Source of the DNA: Paracoccus liaowanqingii
GTDB taxonomy: Bacteria > Pseudomonadota > Alphaproteobacteria > Rhodobacterales > Rhodobacteraceae
Assembly (NCBI RefSeq): GCF_004683865.2
Contig: NZ_CP040763.1
Coordinates: 124,001 to 188,000 of the forward strand
DNA length: 64,000 bases
Reading direction: 5' to 3'
Shown one piece after another: positions 41,834-50,323 of the stretch. Within the stretch, counting starts at the first letter, position 1. Every line of letters starts with the position of its first letter. Under the pieces are notes generated by a model. It worked only from the letters and a program-made list of their open reading frames with translations. It was not told the origin of the DNA and ran no database searches. A program made the translations under genes and the position numbers.

Positions 41834-44707
41834 ATGAATGACAAAGGTGAGATCTGCGCTGTTGAGAGTGTCATCATCACCAGCAAGCTAGACTGCCGGC
41901 CCTCCCGCGGGCCGGACTTCGAGGCGGAGAACCGCGCCCTGGCGGTGCTCGCTCAAACAGTAGGCACCAACCCTGGCGGCTTGCTGCAGCAGCTCGTCGA
42001 GGAGGTCATGGCTTTGACGCGATGCGATTCTGCCGGTATCAGTATTCTTGAGCCCGGCAGCGAGCACGGCGTCTTTCGATGGGTCGCGACGACCGGGGCT
42101 TGGTCACCCTATCGAAACGGCACCATGCTGCGCGAGGAGAGCCCGTGCGGTGAGGCCATCGCGCGGGAAACGATCTTGCTCATGAAGCACCCGGAACGCG
42201 TTTTCCCGGCATTGCTGCAAGCGGAACCCGGCATTGGGGAGGTACTACTGGCCCCCTTTCAAATCGACGGGGTGGCCGGTGGCACGGTATGGGCGATCAA
42301 GCATGGACCTGATGACCAGTTTGATCGCGAAGATGCGCGTGTCCTTCAGAGCCTTATTCATTTCGCGTCGGCCGCGCATAAGAGCGAAGGCCGCTACCGC
42401 GCGTTGTTCGAGGCGGTCAGCCACGGCATCGCCATCAACAGGTTAGTGCGTGACAAGCAAGGCAGCGTTGTTGACGCGCAGTACCTCGAACTAAATCCCG
42501 CCTATGAGGAGCAGACCGGATTAAATCGCGCCGCAGCCACGGGCCGATTGGCAAGTGAAATTTTTCCACTCTTCTATCGCCTGTGGCTGGAGACCGCGGA
42601 GCGCGTTGTCGCAACGGGCCAATCGGAGCGTCTCGAAGAATTTGTTGCCGATACCGGCAGATGGTTCACCTTCAACATTGCTCCCTTTAACGGGCGTGAT
42701 CTTTTCGCTGTCCTCTATGAGGACATTACCGATCGCAAGCGCGCCGAGGTGGCCTTGCAGGAGAGTGAGGAGACGCTCGCCGCCGACCTGGCCAATACGG
42801 AGCTGCTGCGCGAGCTGGCGGAGCGCCTAGTCACCGAGGAAAATATCGGCGCGATCTATAACGAGATCCTGTCCGCCGCCATGATCATTGCCCAGGGGGA
42901 TGCGGGAACGGTCCAGACTCTCGATCCGGAAGCGAAATCTCTGACCCTGCTCACCACCCGAAACTTCCCGCGCACCATCAACGACCGTTTCACCGCAGTC
43001 GACGCGAGCAGCCGGACCGCCTGCGGCATCGTTCTCAAGACGGGCCAGCGCGCCTTCGTCGACTTCGCTGATGAACCCGACGACACCGGATGCGCTTTGC
43101 TTGTCGATGCAGGCTTCCAAACAGCGCTGGCAGTGCCGCTCACCTCACGCAGCGGCAAACAGCTTGGCATGCTGAACATACACTGGCACACGGCCGGGCA
43201 TCGCTCGACCGAACGAGAACTGCGGTTCCTGGACCTGATCGCACGGCAGGCGGCTGACCTCATCGAACAGCGCCAGGCCCAAAGCGTCCTGCGTGAAAGT
43301 GAGGAACGGTTCCGGCTCATTGTCGATACCGCGCGCGACTACGCGATCTTTGCCACTGATAGAGAAGGTCGGATCATAACATGGCCGACAGGGGCGCAAA
43401 CCGTATTTGGTTGGACCGAGGCGGAAGCTCTTGGTCAGCCGTCCGCCATGGCATTTACGCCTGAGGACCGCGCGAACAGGGTTCCCGAAGAAGAGCGGAC
43501 TAAGGCGGCGGCATCTGGCTTCGCTCCAGACGTGCGCTGGCATCAACGCAAGGACGGCCGTCGCATCTTGATAGAGGGCTCGATGCGTTCCCTTATCAAC
43601 GAGCGCGGCGTAATGACGGGGTTTCTCAAGATCGGACAAGACGTGACCGAACGCCATGCGACGGAGCGTGCCTTGGCCGAAAGCGAGTCACGCTTCCGGC
43701 AATTCGCCAATGGCACTGCCAATGTCTTGTGGATCAGGGATGCGGCGACACTCCGCATGGAGTTCGCCAGCCCGGCTTTCGAGACAACCTATGGTCGGGC
43801 CTGCCATGATATGGGCGGCACCAGCAGCCTGCGATGCTGGGGCCGGATGATCGTGCGGGAAGACCGCAAGGGCGTGTTCCAGAACATCCGCCGGGTGCGG
43901 GCGGGTGAACGGGTCGATCAGGAGTTCAGGATAAGACGCGCGACCGACGGGGCACTGCGCTGGATTCACGACACTGGTTTTCCGCTGCTGGATGGGGATG
44001 GTGGGATCCGCGCTGTCGCCGGGGTCGCTGCGGATGTCACTGAAACCAGAGAACTGGCCGATCGTCAGGACGTACTCGTAGCGGAGCTACAACATCGCAC
44101 ACGCAACCTTATCGCGGTGGTCCGCTCGATCTCTGACAAGACACTGCGGGGTGCCGCCTCTCTGGACGATTTCAAGGTTCGGTTCCGGTGTCGCCTGGAA
44201 GCGCTTGCGCGTGTGCAAGGGCTGCTCTCGCGGACTACCTCGGTCGAGAAGGTCAGCTTCGATGATCTGCTTCGCTCCGAGCTCGCCGCGCTCGGCGCCG
44301 ACGGCCAGGGCGCGAAGGTGACGCTAGACGGCCCGGACGGGGTGCCGCTCCGCTCCAGCATGGTCCAGACTTTGGCGCTTGCACTGCACGAACTCGCGAC
44401 CAACGCCGACAAATATGGGGCGCTGTCCACCGCCAACCCTGACGGGCGGCTCGCCGTCCGCTGGCATGTCGATCCTGCCGGTGACGATTCACCGCGCCTC
44501 CACGTTGAATGGCAGGAAAACGGGGTTAAGATGCTTCAGGCTGGCGCCTTGCCTCGCGGGGGCGGATATGGGCGCGAGCTGATCGAACGCGCGCTGCCCT
44601 ATCAACTGCACGCCCAGACAACCTATGAGCTATGCGATGACGGCGTGCGCTGTACGATCGCGTTGCCAATCTCAGGGCAGGGAGGAGCAGTGGAATATGA
44701 CTTATGA
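41834..44707 (+). CDS. Multi-sensor HWE-family histidine kinase
   Basis: A 957-residue soluble kinase. Order: GAF (about 25-190, CDSAGISILEPGSEHGVFRW), PAS (about 200-315), GAF (about 335-480, LAVPLTSRSGKQLGMLNIHW), PAS (about 495-615, DYAIFATDREGRI), PAS (about 620-740) and an HWE transmitter. The phospho-accepting histidine is H754 in AELQHRTRNLIAVVRSI. The ATP domain has LALHELATNADKYGALS and the W-x-E motif in HVEWQEN. No membrane helix, so it senses cytoplasmic signals. Start ATG 41834 is preferred over 41774. It overlaps the receiver gene downstream by four bases. Confidence 0.92.
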   Translation: MNDKGEICAVESVIITSKLDCRPSRGPDFEAENRALAVLAQTVGTNPGGLLQQLVEEVMALTRCDSAGISILEPGSEHGVFRWVATTGAWSPYRNGTMLREESPCGEAIARETILLMKHPERVFPALLQAEPGIGEVLLAPFQIDGVAGGTVWAIKHGPDDQFDREDARVLQSLIHFASAAHKSEGRYRALFEAVSHGIAINRLVRDKQGSVVDAQYLELNPAYEEQTGLNRAAATGRLASEIFPLFYRLWLETAERVVATGQSERLEEFVADTGRWFTFNIAPFNGRDLFAVLYEDITDRKRAEVALQESEETLAADLANTELLRELAERLVTEENIGAIYNEILSAAMIIAQGDAGTVQTLDPEAKSLTLLTTRNFPRTINDRFTAVDASSRTACGIVLKTGQRAFVDFADEPDDTGCALLVDAGFQTALAVPLTSRSGKQLGMLNIHWHTAGHRSTERELRFLDLIARQAADLIEQRQAQSVLRESEERFRLIVDTARDYAIFATDREGRIITWPTGAQTVFGWTEAEALGQPSAMAFTPEDRANRVPEEERTKAAASGFAPDVRWHQRKDGRRILIEGSMRSLINERGVMTGFLKIGQDVTERHATERALAESESRFRQFANGTANVLWIRDAATLRMEFASPAFETTYGRACHDMGGTSSLRCWGRMIVREDRKGVFQNIRRVRAGERVDQEFRIRRATDGALRWIHDTGFPLLDGDGGIRAVAGVAADVTETRELADRQDVLVAELQHRTRNLIAVVRSISDKTLRGAASLDDFKVRFRCRLEALARVQGLLSRTTSVEKVSFDDLLRSELAALGADGQGAKVTLDGPDGVPLRSSMVQTLALALHELATNADKYGALSTANPDGRLAVRWHVDPAGDDSPRLHVEWQENGVKMLQAGALPRGGGYGRELIERALPYQLHAQTTYELCDDGVRCTIALPISGQGGAVEYDL

Positions 44708-45066
44708 GTAATGCATTGTTGGAAGGCCGTCGCATCCTTCTGGTGGAAGATGATTATTTCATCGCCGACGCCCTGTTGGAGGCGTTGGAAGACGCGGGCG
44801 CGACGGTGCTCGGGCCGGTTTCCTCGGTCAAGGACGCGTTGGCGCTGCTTGGTCGCGAACACGATGTTAACGGTGCGGTTCTCGACATAAACTTGGATGG
44901 GGAGGCGGTCTTCCCCGTCGCCGACGTGCTTTGCGCACGGGGCGTTCTTTTCCTTTTCGCCACCGGCTATGATGAAGCAGCGGTGCTTCCCGCGTGGCGA
45001 CACATCACACGATGCGAAAAGCCGGTAAATGTGGCTGCCGTCGTACGTGCGCTGCGAGCGCCATGA
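44704..45066 (+). CDS. Single-domain response regulator
   Basis: A 120-residue receiver domain without an output domain. The acidic pair is in ILLVEDDYFIAD, the phospho-acceptor Asp in GAVLDINLDGE, and the conserved Lys in RCEKPVN. It is coupled to the HWE kinase by a four-base overlap, so it is the probable phosphate acceptor. Such stand-alone receivers act as phosphate sinks or shuttles in HWE pathways. Confidence 0.93.
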   Translation: MSNALLEGRRILLVEDDYFIADALLEALEDAGATVLGPVSSVKDALALLGREHDVNGAVLDINLDGEAVFPVADVLCARGVLFLFATGYDEAAVLPAWRHITRCEKPVNVAAVVRALRAP

Positions 45067-45391
45067 TGCAGACCTGGAAGATGGTTTGACAGGGTCCGTA
45101 CCAAATGGCTGCTTTCGCCTGTCCGCAGCGGGCATCAACGCATGCATGTCCGTCCGCTTCCCGCCCTCAGGTTGCCCTCGCCCGTCACAGACGTCTGTGA
45201 GGATGCAGCCGCAGCGAAGGGCCGAAAGGTCCGCATAGCAGACAGAATAGGGCTTCGAAGACCCTTCCTTGTGGTAGCCGATGCGATGCGAAATGGCCGC
45301 GATGCAATAGCCTTCTTGCTGACCAGAGAGGTTAACTCTATCTCGGCAGGATGCAGCGTACGCATCCCCGCTATCTTTATCGTATTGGATC
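45067..45391. other. Gene-free stretch, nothing recognised
   Basis: About 325 bp between the receiver and the DUF4167 gene. A 102-codon frame runs from 45142 across the DUF4167 start but has no ribosome site and unlikely composition. It presumably contains the DUF4167 promoter. Confidence 0.4.
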
Positions 45392-45925
45392 ATGAAACCG
45401 CATCGACATCGTCGGAGTGGCGCATCGCGTTCGCCACAGCAACAGCATGATCTCGGCAACCATGTCCTTGAGAGCACGAGCGCAAAGGGCAAGATCCGAG
45501 GCACGGCGCGGCAACTTGTCGAGCATTATCTTCAGTTTGCAGAAGAAGCACGGCGTGCAAATGATCGCGTGGCGTCCGAGGCTTTCCTTCAATCAGCCGA
45601 GCACTATACCCGCTTAGGCAATCCCGTCCGTCACACCGAGACCCGGCCTGTGAAGCACCCGCCTTACGGGCCCGCGCCGGCTGCGACAGAAACGCGCGCT
45701 TCTACCAGTGATACCTGCATAGCTGTTCCATTGGCTGCAGTGTGCATAGGACGAGCGCCTGCGCCTGAAGCCGTCATCGTAAAGATAGCGCCCGAGTTCC
45801 ATGACTTTAGGAGCCAAGAGCAAACCAGGATCGAAAAGCGGGCAGCGGCAGCGGCTGACCTTGAGCGGGTTGCCGGACGGCATGGCTACACATTAGCACA
45901 GTTAGGCTTGGTACTTCGGTCATAG
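45392..45925 (+). CDS. DUF4167-domain protein
   Basis: A 177-residue protein. The basic, Gln/Ser-rich N-terminus (MKPHRHRRSGASRSPQQQ) leads into the DUF4167 core GKIRGTARQLVEHYLQFAEE and SEAFLQSAEHYTRL (about residues 33-75). The C-terminal half is Ala/Pro-rich with a helix near the end (EQTRIEKRAAAAADLERVAG). Alphaproteobacteria usually carry one longer DUF4167 protein next to prmC/prfA and believed to bind nucleic acid. This one is shorter, outside that context, and has a more divergent core, so it is likely a paralogue. Confidence 0.75.
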   Translation: MKPHRHRRSGASRSPQQQHDLGNHVLESTSAKGKIRGTARQLVEHYLQFAEEARRANDRVASEAFLQSAEHYTRLGNPVRHTETRPVKHPPYGPAPAATETRASTSDTCIAVPLAAVCIGRAPAPEAVIVKIAPEFHDFRSQEQTRIEKRAAAAADLERVAGRHGYTLAQLGLVLRS

Positions 45926-46225
45926 TAACCCAGCCTGTGGCTAATGCTGGTGAAGGGATATGCTTTATCAGATGAAGCTCAGGTATTCTCGCCGCCGTGG
46001 AAGCCGAGTGATCGCTAGATCCGCACAGCTGCCGCCAGTGCGGCGCACATTTATCGACGTGAAAAGCCCAGAGCAGCGCTACTGCTCGCCACAGTATGAA
46101 TGGCTGCTCAAATCTGGGCGCCGCATGCTTCCTAAGCCACCTTGATGCTGGCAGAAAAGCATGGGGACGACCTGAAAGTTGCTTTGATTTTCGCAACGTG
46201 TTTTCTGGCACTTCGGTGATCCTCG

Positions 46226-46316
46226 AGCGCCGTGCAGCCGGGTCACAAGAAAACCGCTCGTTTTTCTGACAGATCACTGTCGTCATCGGTATCGAGAGAA
46301 GCAGTCATAGGCGAGC
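46226..46316 (-). repeat. Diverged repeat, copy B (partner at 17083-17174)
   Basis: Matches copy A at roughly 70 percent by eye, with conserved CAAGAAAA, CGCTC, TTTTTCT and GTCGTCAT blocks. Read on the minus strand it gives SPMTASLDTDDDSDLSEK, then EKRAVFL, a stop and TALEDHRSARKHVAKIKA; copy A has the same pattern with a frameshift and a stop. It may be a decayed gene or a structured RNA. The surrounding 45926-46537 holds no supported gene. Confidence 0.45.
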
Positions 46317-46537
46317 CATCAGATTATCAACGTGGAGGTATCGTGGATCAAACTTGCGGATGGTCCGGCCGCCGACAGCATGTCTGTGCCAAGGTCGTCT
46401 GTCCCTATCCACAAAACGGCGCGGTCCTGCCATCACGTCCAAGGTAGTGATAAGTGTGGGGCAGCTTGCGCCGAAGTCGCCGATATGTTGGCGTTTGCTT
46501 CAACCTGCCTGTTCACAAGGTCCCGGAGGACGCAGCC

Positions 46538-48205
46538 ATGTCGACGACCCAAGATCAAAACGATATGTTGCTTCAACCCGGCACAACATGCTGGCGAGTG
46601 ACTGTCGCCAGCCAAGCCGCATTGATCGTGGACGCGGCTGACTATTTTGTGCACCTCCGCAAGGCGCTGACCCGCGCCAAGCGGGCGGCCTATCTGATCG
46701 GTTGGGACTTCGACCTTCGTCTCGAAATGGTCCCAAGCCAGAGCGACGAGGACGGCAATGCCCCCGACGGATGGCCTAACCGGCTCGGAGATTTCCTCGA
46801 GGCCTTAATTGACGAACGGCCCAGACTGTCCCTGTATATTCTCAAGTGGGATGGCGCGATGCTTGCTGAGTTGTCCACACAAGCCAGGGAGACGCTGTCC
46901 CTGAAGAAGTCATCCAGGCGTGTCCGTTTGGCACTCGACAGCCACCATCCGGTAGGCGCTTGCCACCACCAGAAAATCGTGGTGATCGACGACAACCTCG
47001 CCTTCTGCGGCGGCATCGACGTCACCACGGGACGTTGGGACACGCGGGATCACAAGCCTGGCGACGATCGGAGGGAAGACCCTGATGGCTCGCTCCACCA
47101 GCCTTGGCACGACGTGACCAGCGCGCTGGAGGGCCCTGTGGCAGAAGCCCTTGGTGATCTGGCGCGGCAGCGCTGGCTATCGGCCACAGGCGAGACGCTG
47201 CAAGCACCGTTCGGCAGAAGCCATTCTTGCTGGCCGAACTGCCTGGAACCGGATCTCTACGACGTGAGGGTCGGTATTGCCCGCACCGAGCCACGCTATC
47301 GTGACGGACCGCTGGTGAACGAGATCGAGGAACTTTACCTTGCGGCTATCCGCGCCGCTCGTCGCACGATCTATATAGAGAACCAATATCTTGCCGCGGG
47401 CTCTCTGTGCGAAGCAATGGAGGCGCGGTTGGCCGAGCCGGACGGCCCGGAGATCGTGGTCGTCAACCCGCTGTCGGCCCAAAGTTTTCTTGAAGACGAG
47501 GCGATGCATTCTATCCGCTCCCGGATGATCGAGCGGCTTCAGGATGCCGATGACCGTGCCGGTGGCGGACGCTTTATGATCGTTCATCCGGTCAGCGCGG
47601 ATGGCACCCCGATCTACGTCCATGCCAAGGTTTTCGTGGTTGATGATCTGTTTATCAAAATTGGCTCAAGTAATATCGATAACCGCTCCATGGGCTTTGA
47701 TACGGAATGCGACATTGCGATTGAGGCTTCGTCGGGAACAGAGCGCGCATTTATCAGGAACTGCACGCTCTCGCTGCTGGCCGAGCATCTGGACTGTGCG
47801 AAAGACGCGGTCAATGCAGTGTGGCGGCAAGGAGGCTCGCTTATCGGTGCGATCGAGGCGCTGCAGAGGAGGGACGGGCGGAGCCTGCATCCGATTAAGC
47901 CGCATGCTCTTGACCCTTTAGAGCGAGCGCTTGCGGACAGCCGCATTCTCGATCCTCGGTATTGGCCGCACCGTCAGGTATCTTTAACCGACCGCGCCAA
48001 ACATGCCCTCAAACGCGCTGTCGAACCCTATCAGCGGGAGACACTAGGCTTGGGCGCAGTCGTTTTCGCAGTGGGTATCGCCGCGATCGGCATCTGGGTT
48101 GGGCGCGGCATAATGCGTCGCTCCCGGCGTCCGCCTCTGGCGGCACCCGCCGTCATCACCAGCAAAGCCCCGAATGCGCCGACGCCGAGCCTGCGGAGAC
48201 ATTGA
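46538..48205 (+). CDS. Phospholipase-D-like protein with C-terminal membrane helix
   Basis: A 555-residue PLD-superfamily enzyme. Two HKD motifs are present: H144-x-K146 with D151 (ACHHQKIVVIDD) and H362-x-K364 (YVHAKVFVVDD), each followed by the usual GSSN or GGID segment (SSNIDNRSMGFDTECDIAI). Near residue 500 a hydrophobic segment (LGAVVFAVGIAAIGIWVG) would anchor it in the inner membrane. Expected to hydrolyse or exchange head groups of phospholipids. Start ATG 46538 follows CGGAGG. It belongs to the bacterial PLD/transphosphatidylase group, with an added anchor. Confidence 0.92.
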   Translation: MSTTQDQNDMLLQPGTTCWRVTVASQAALIVDAADYFVHLRKALTRAKRAAYLIGWDFDLRLEMVPSQSDEDGNAPDGWPNRLGDFLEALIDERPRLSLYILKWDGAMLAELSTQARETLSLKKSSRRVRLALDSHHPVGACHHQKIVVIDDNLAFCGGIDVTTGRWDTRDHKPGDDRREDPDGSLHQPWHDVTSALEGPVAEALGDLARQRWLSATGETLQAPFGRSHSCWPNCLEPDLYDVRVGIARTEPRYRDGPLVNEIEELYLAAIRAARRTIYIENQYLAAGSLCEAMEARLAEPDGPEIVVVNPLSAQSFLEDEAMHSIRSRMIERLQDADDRAGGGRFMIVHPVSADGTPIYVHAKVFVVDDLFIKIGSSNIDNRSMGFDTECDIAIEASSGTERAFIRNCTLSLLAEHLDCAKDAVNAVWRQGGSLIGAIEALQRRDGRSLHPIKPHALDPLERALADSRILDPRYWPHRQVSLTDRAKHALKRAVEPYQRETLGLGAVVFAVGIAAIGIWVGRGIMRRSRRPPLAAPAVITSKAPNAPTPSLRRH

Positions 48206-48431
48206 GAGAGGTATTGGCTTTGGGGGATGAGCATTTCTTGATGTGCTTCGACGTCTTGGTGTTGCTGTTTCACGCCGATCCCCACATCAGAAATGGCTCA
48301 ACAGAGCGCTGGACTGCTCAGGATACGCTGTTGCAAATGCAGTAGGCATAACTCTATGCATTCCGGGCCGGAAAGTCTGCTGCCCCTTTGATTTACAAGC
48401 GGAACCCCAGCAGGTTTCGCAAGGAGACGAT

Positions 48432-49571
48432 GTGTCGAATATTGAACAGACCGAGATCCGGCAGAAAGTGCTGGCGGATTTCAGCGAATTCGCTCTCCGC
48501 AGCGACAGCCTTGATGACGTGCTGCAGGAGGCCTGTCGCCTTGTCGCGGAAGCGCTCAATGCGGATTTGGCGAAAGTCCTGGAAGTTGAGGAGGGCGGCA
48601 GGTCGGCTCTGGTCAAGGCAGGTATCGGCTGGAAGCCCGGGATCGTGGGGAAGGAGCGCATTCTGTTTTCTGAGCGCTCCTCCGAGGGCTATGCACTCGA
48701 CCGCGGCGAACCTGTCATCTCGCGTGACATCAATGATGAGAACCGGTTCGAGTTCGCCGACTTCCTGATCGATCACGGCGTCGTCTCGCTGATAAATGTC
48801 CCTATCTACCTTCCAGGCCGAATGCCGTACGGACTGCTGCAGGTTGACAGCACAGAGATACGCAAATTTGGCGACACGGATATTCAGTTCCTGCGGACCT
48901 ACGCCACGATCCTTGGTCCGGTGATCGATCGCCTGCACAAGGTGCAAAGCCTTGAGCAGGCTGCAGACGTCAACAGGCGCCTGATGCAGGAACTGCAACA
49001 TCGGGTCAAAAACCACCTCAGCATCGTTGTCAGCCTGGTCAGGGCGCGGGCGCGGCAAACAAAATCGGATGAAGCACGAGCCGAACTGATGGCTGTTGGG
49101 AAGCGTATCGATACCCTGCGTCTGGTTCATGAGCAGCTTTACCGGAACGGGATGCCGGATCATCTACCCCTACGTCCATTTCTTTCTCAGCTTATCAGTG
49201 GACTATGCAGCATGCATGAAAACGACGATGGTAAGATCGCGCTGGACTTCAGCATTGACGATATCGAGCTGGCTGCGGATATTGCCGTGCCTCTCGGTCT
49301 GATCGCCAATGAGTTTGTCACCAACAGCCTAAAATACGCCTTTGGCCCCGAAGGCGGCACCATCTCGGTGAGTGTCAAGTCGACGAACGAGCGCCTGCAA
49401 GTGTGCATGCGCGACGATGGAAAGGGCATGCAGCCTGTTCTGCAGTCGACCCCTCCTGGCTCAGGCACCGGCATGAAGCTTATCGAAGCCCTGGCAGAAC
49501 AACTGGATGGAAATCTCACGTGGCCGATGTCGCAACCTGGCACCATGCTCTGCATTGATCTGAGGAGATGA
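48432..49571 (+). CDS. GAF-HisKA_2 histidine kinase
   Basis: A 379-residue soluble kinase. A GAF domain (about 15-165, DSLDDVLQEACRLVAEALNA, then VISRDINDENRFEFADFLID) is followed by a HisKA_2 dimer segment with the phospho-histidine in QELQHRVKNHLSIVVSLVRA. The ATPase domain has NEFVTNSLKYAFGPEGG and GSGTGMKLIEALAEQL. The start is GTG 48432, set by AAGGAG seven bases upstream; upstream in-frame codons extend into DNA with no ribosome site. No receiver lies next to it on this strand, so its partner is unknown. Confidence 0.9.
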   Translation: MSNIEQTEIRQKVLADFSEFALRSDSLDDVLQEACRLVAEALNADLAKVLEVEEGGRSALVKAGIGWKPGIVGKERILFSERSSEGYALDRGEPVISRDINDENRFEFADFLIDHGVVSLINVPIYLPGRMPYGLLQVDSTEIRKFGDTDIQFLRTYATILGPVIDRLHKVQSLEQAADVNRRLMQELQHRVKNHLSIVVSLVRARARQTKSDEARAELMAVGKRIDTLRLVHEQLYRNGMPDHLPLRPFLSQLISGLCSMHENDDGKIALDFSIDDIELAADIAVPLGLIANEFVTNSLKYAFGPEGGTISVSVKSTNERLQVCMRDDGKGMQPVLQSTPPGSGTGMKLIEALAEQLDGNLTWPMSQPGTMLCIDLRR

Positions 49572-49641
49572 CCCATCTGAGGTTGCGCTGCTCCCCAACC
49601 TTGGACCGCCGGATGCTGGAGTTTTCCGGTTCATATCCCAG

Positions 49642-49779
49642 GTAGAGATTCTTTTGGTCACGGACACCGGCCGGCGACGTCGTTGGACGGACGCCGAGAA
49701 GGTGCGGATCGTGGAGGAGAACTGCGCGGCGCCGCGGATGGCGTATACGTCCGGTTTCGGCACTCTGACGGCATGTTAA
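49642..49779 (+). pseudogene. IS66 OrfA-like remnant
   Basis: A short frame reads VEILLVTDTGRRRRWTDAEK and then VRIVEEN before losing similarity and stopping at 49777-49779. The TGRRRRW-x-D-x-x-K-x-R-I-V-x-E pattern is typical of the N-terminus of IS66-type OrfA. There is no start codon in place and no other IS66 gene nearby. It lies in the 49575-49947 gap, which otherwise holds a palindrome only. Confidence 0.55.
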
Positions 49780-49791
49780 AGTGTCTGCTAA

Positions 49792-49815
49792 ATGTCCATG
49801 ATCGATAATGGACAT
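49792..49815. repeat. Inverted repeat ATGTCCAT-N8-ATGGACAT
   Basis: Perfect 8-bp arms around GATCGATA lie between the IS66 remnant and the end of the receiver gene. It may be an IS end or part of the downstream hairpin for the leftward operon. There is no T-run on either side. Confidence 0.35.
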
Positions 49816-49947
49816 CTTGGATTGAACTATGGCGGGGCAGAAGCTGCGGTTCTGGTCGGTCTATCCATGATTTCTAAAACAGCCAGAACGAGCCCAGAGG
49901 TCTGAGGTTTAAACCGTGGAACCACACGCCTGACCGCGGTGGTACTT

Positions 49948-50310
49948 TTATTGACCGACAAACTTGCGCATTTCGTCAACGACCTTTTCTTCGGAATAAG
50001 GCTTTTCGAAGAAGATAGCACCTGCAGGCACTCGCTCAGGCGTTACATGCCGATAACCAGAGGTGACGATAATCCGGACTGCCGGCCAGCGTTCTGCAAT
50101 CTGAGATGCTAGCCACAACCCATCCTTTCCGTAACCCAGATCCACGTCTGTAAATACGACTGCGATGTCAGAACATGTGTTCAGAACTCTCACAGCCATC
50201 TCGCAGTCACTCGCCGCAAGAGCCTGAAACCCCGCTTCCTCGACCATGGCCAGCGCGGCCATGCGTAAAAGCGGCTCATCCTCAACTACAAGAACCATTT
50301 GAGCAGTCAT
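49948..50310 (-). CDS. Single-domain response regulator
   Basis: A 120-residue receiver. The acidic residues sit in VLVVEDEPLLRM, the phospho-acceptor Asp in VFTDVDLGYGKDG, the Thr in IIVTSGYRH, and the Lys in IFFEKPYSEEK. It has no output domain. It lies 13 bp downstream of the large HWE kinase on the same strand, so the two are likely a signalling pair. It is similar in kind but not close in sequence to the receiver at 44704. Confidence 0.93.
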   Translation of the reverse strand: MTAQMVLVVEDEPLLRMAALAMVEEAGFQALAASDCEMAVRVLNTCSDIAVVFTDVDLGYGKDGLWLASQIAERWPAVRIIVTSGYRHVTPERVPAGAIFFEKPYSEEKVVDEMRKFVGQ

Positions 50311-50323
50311 AATGTCTCAGGCC

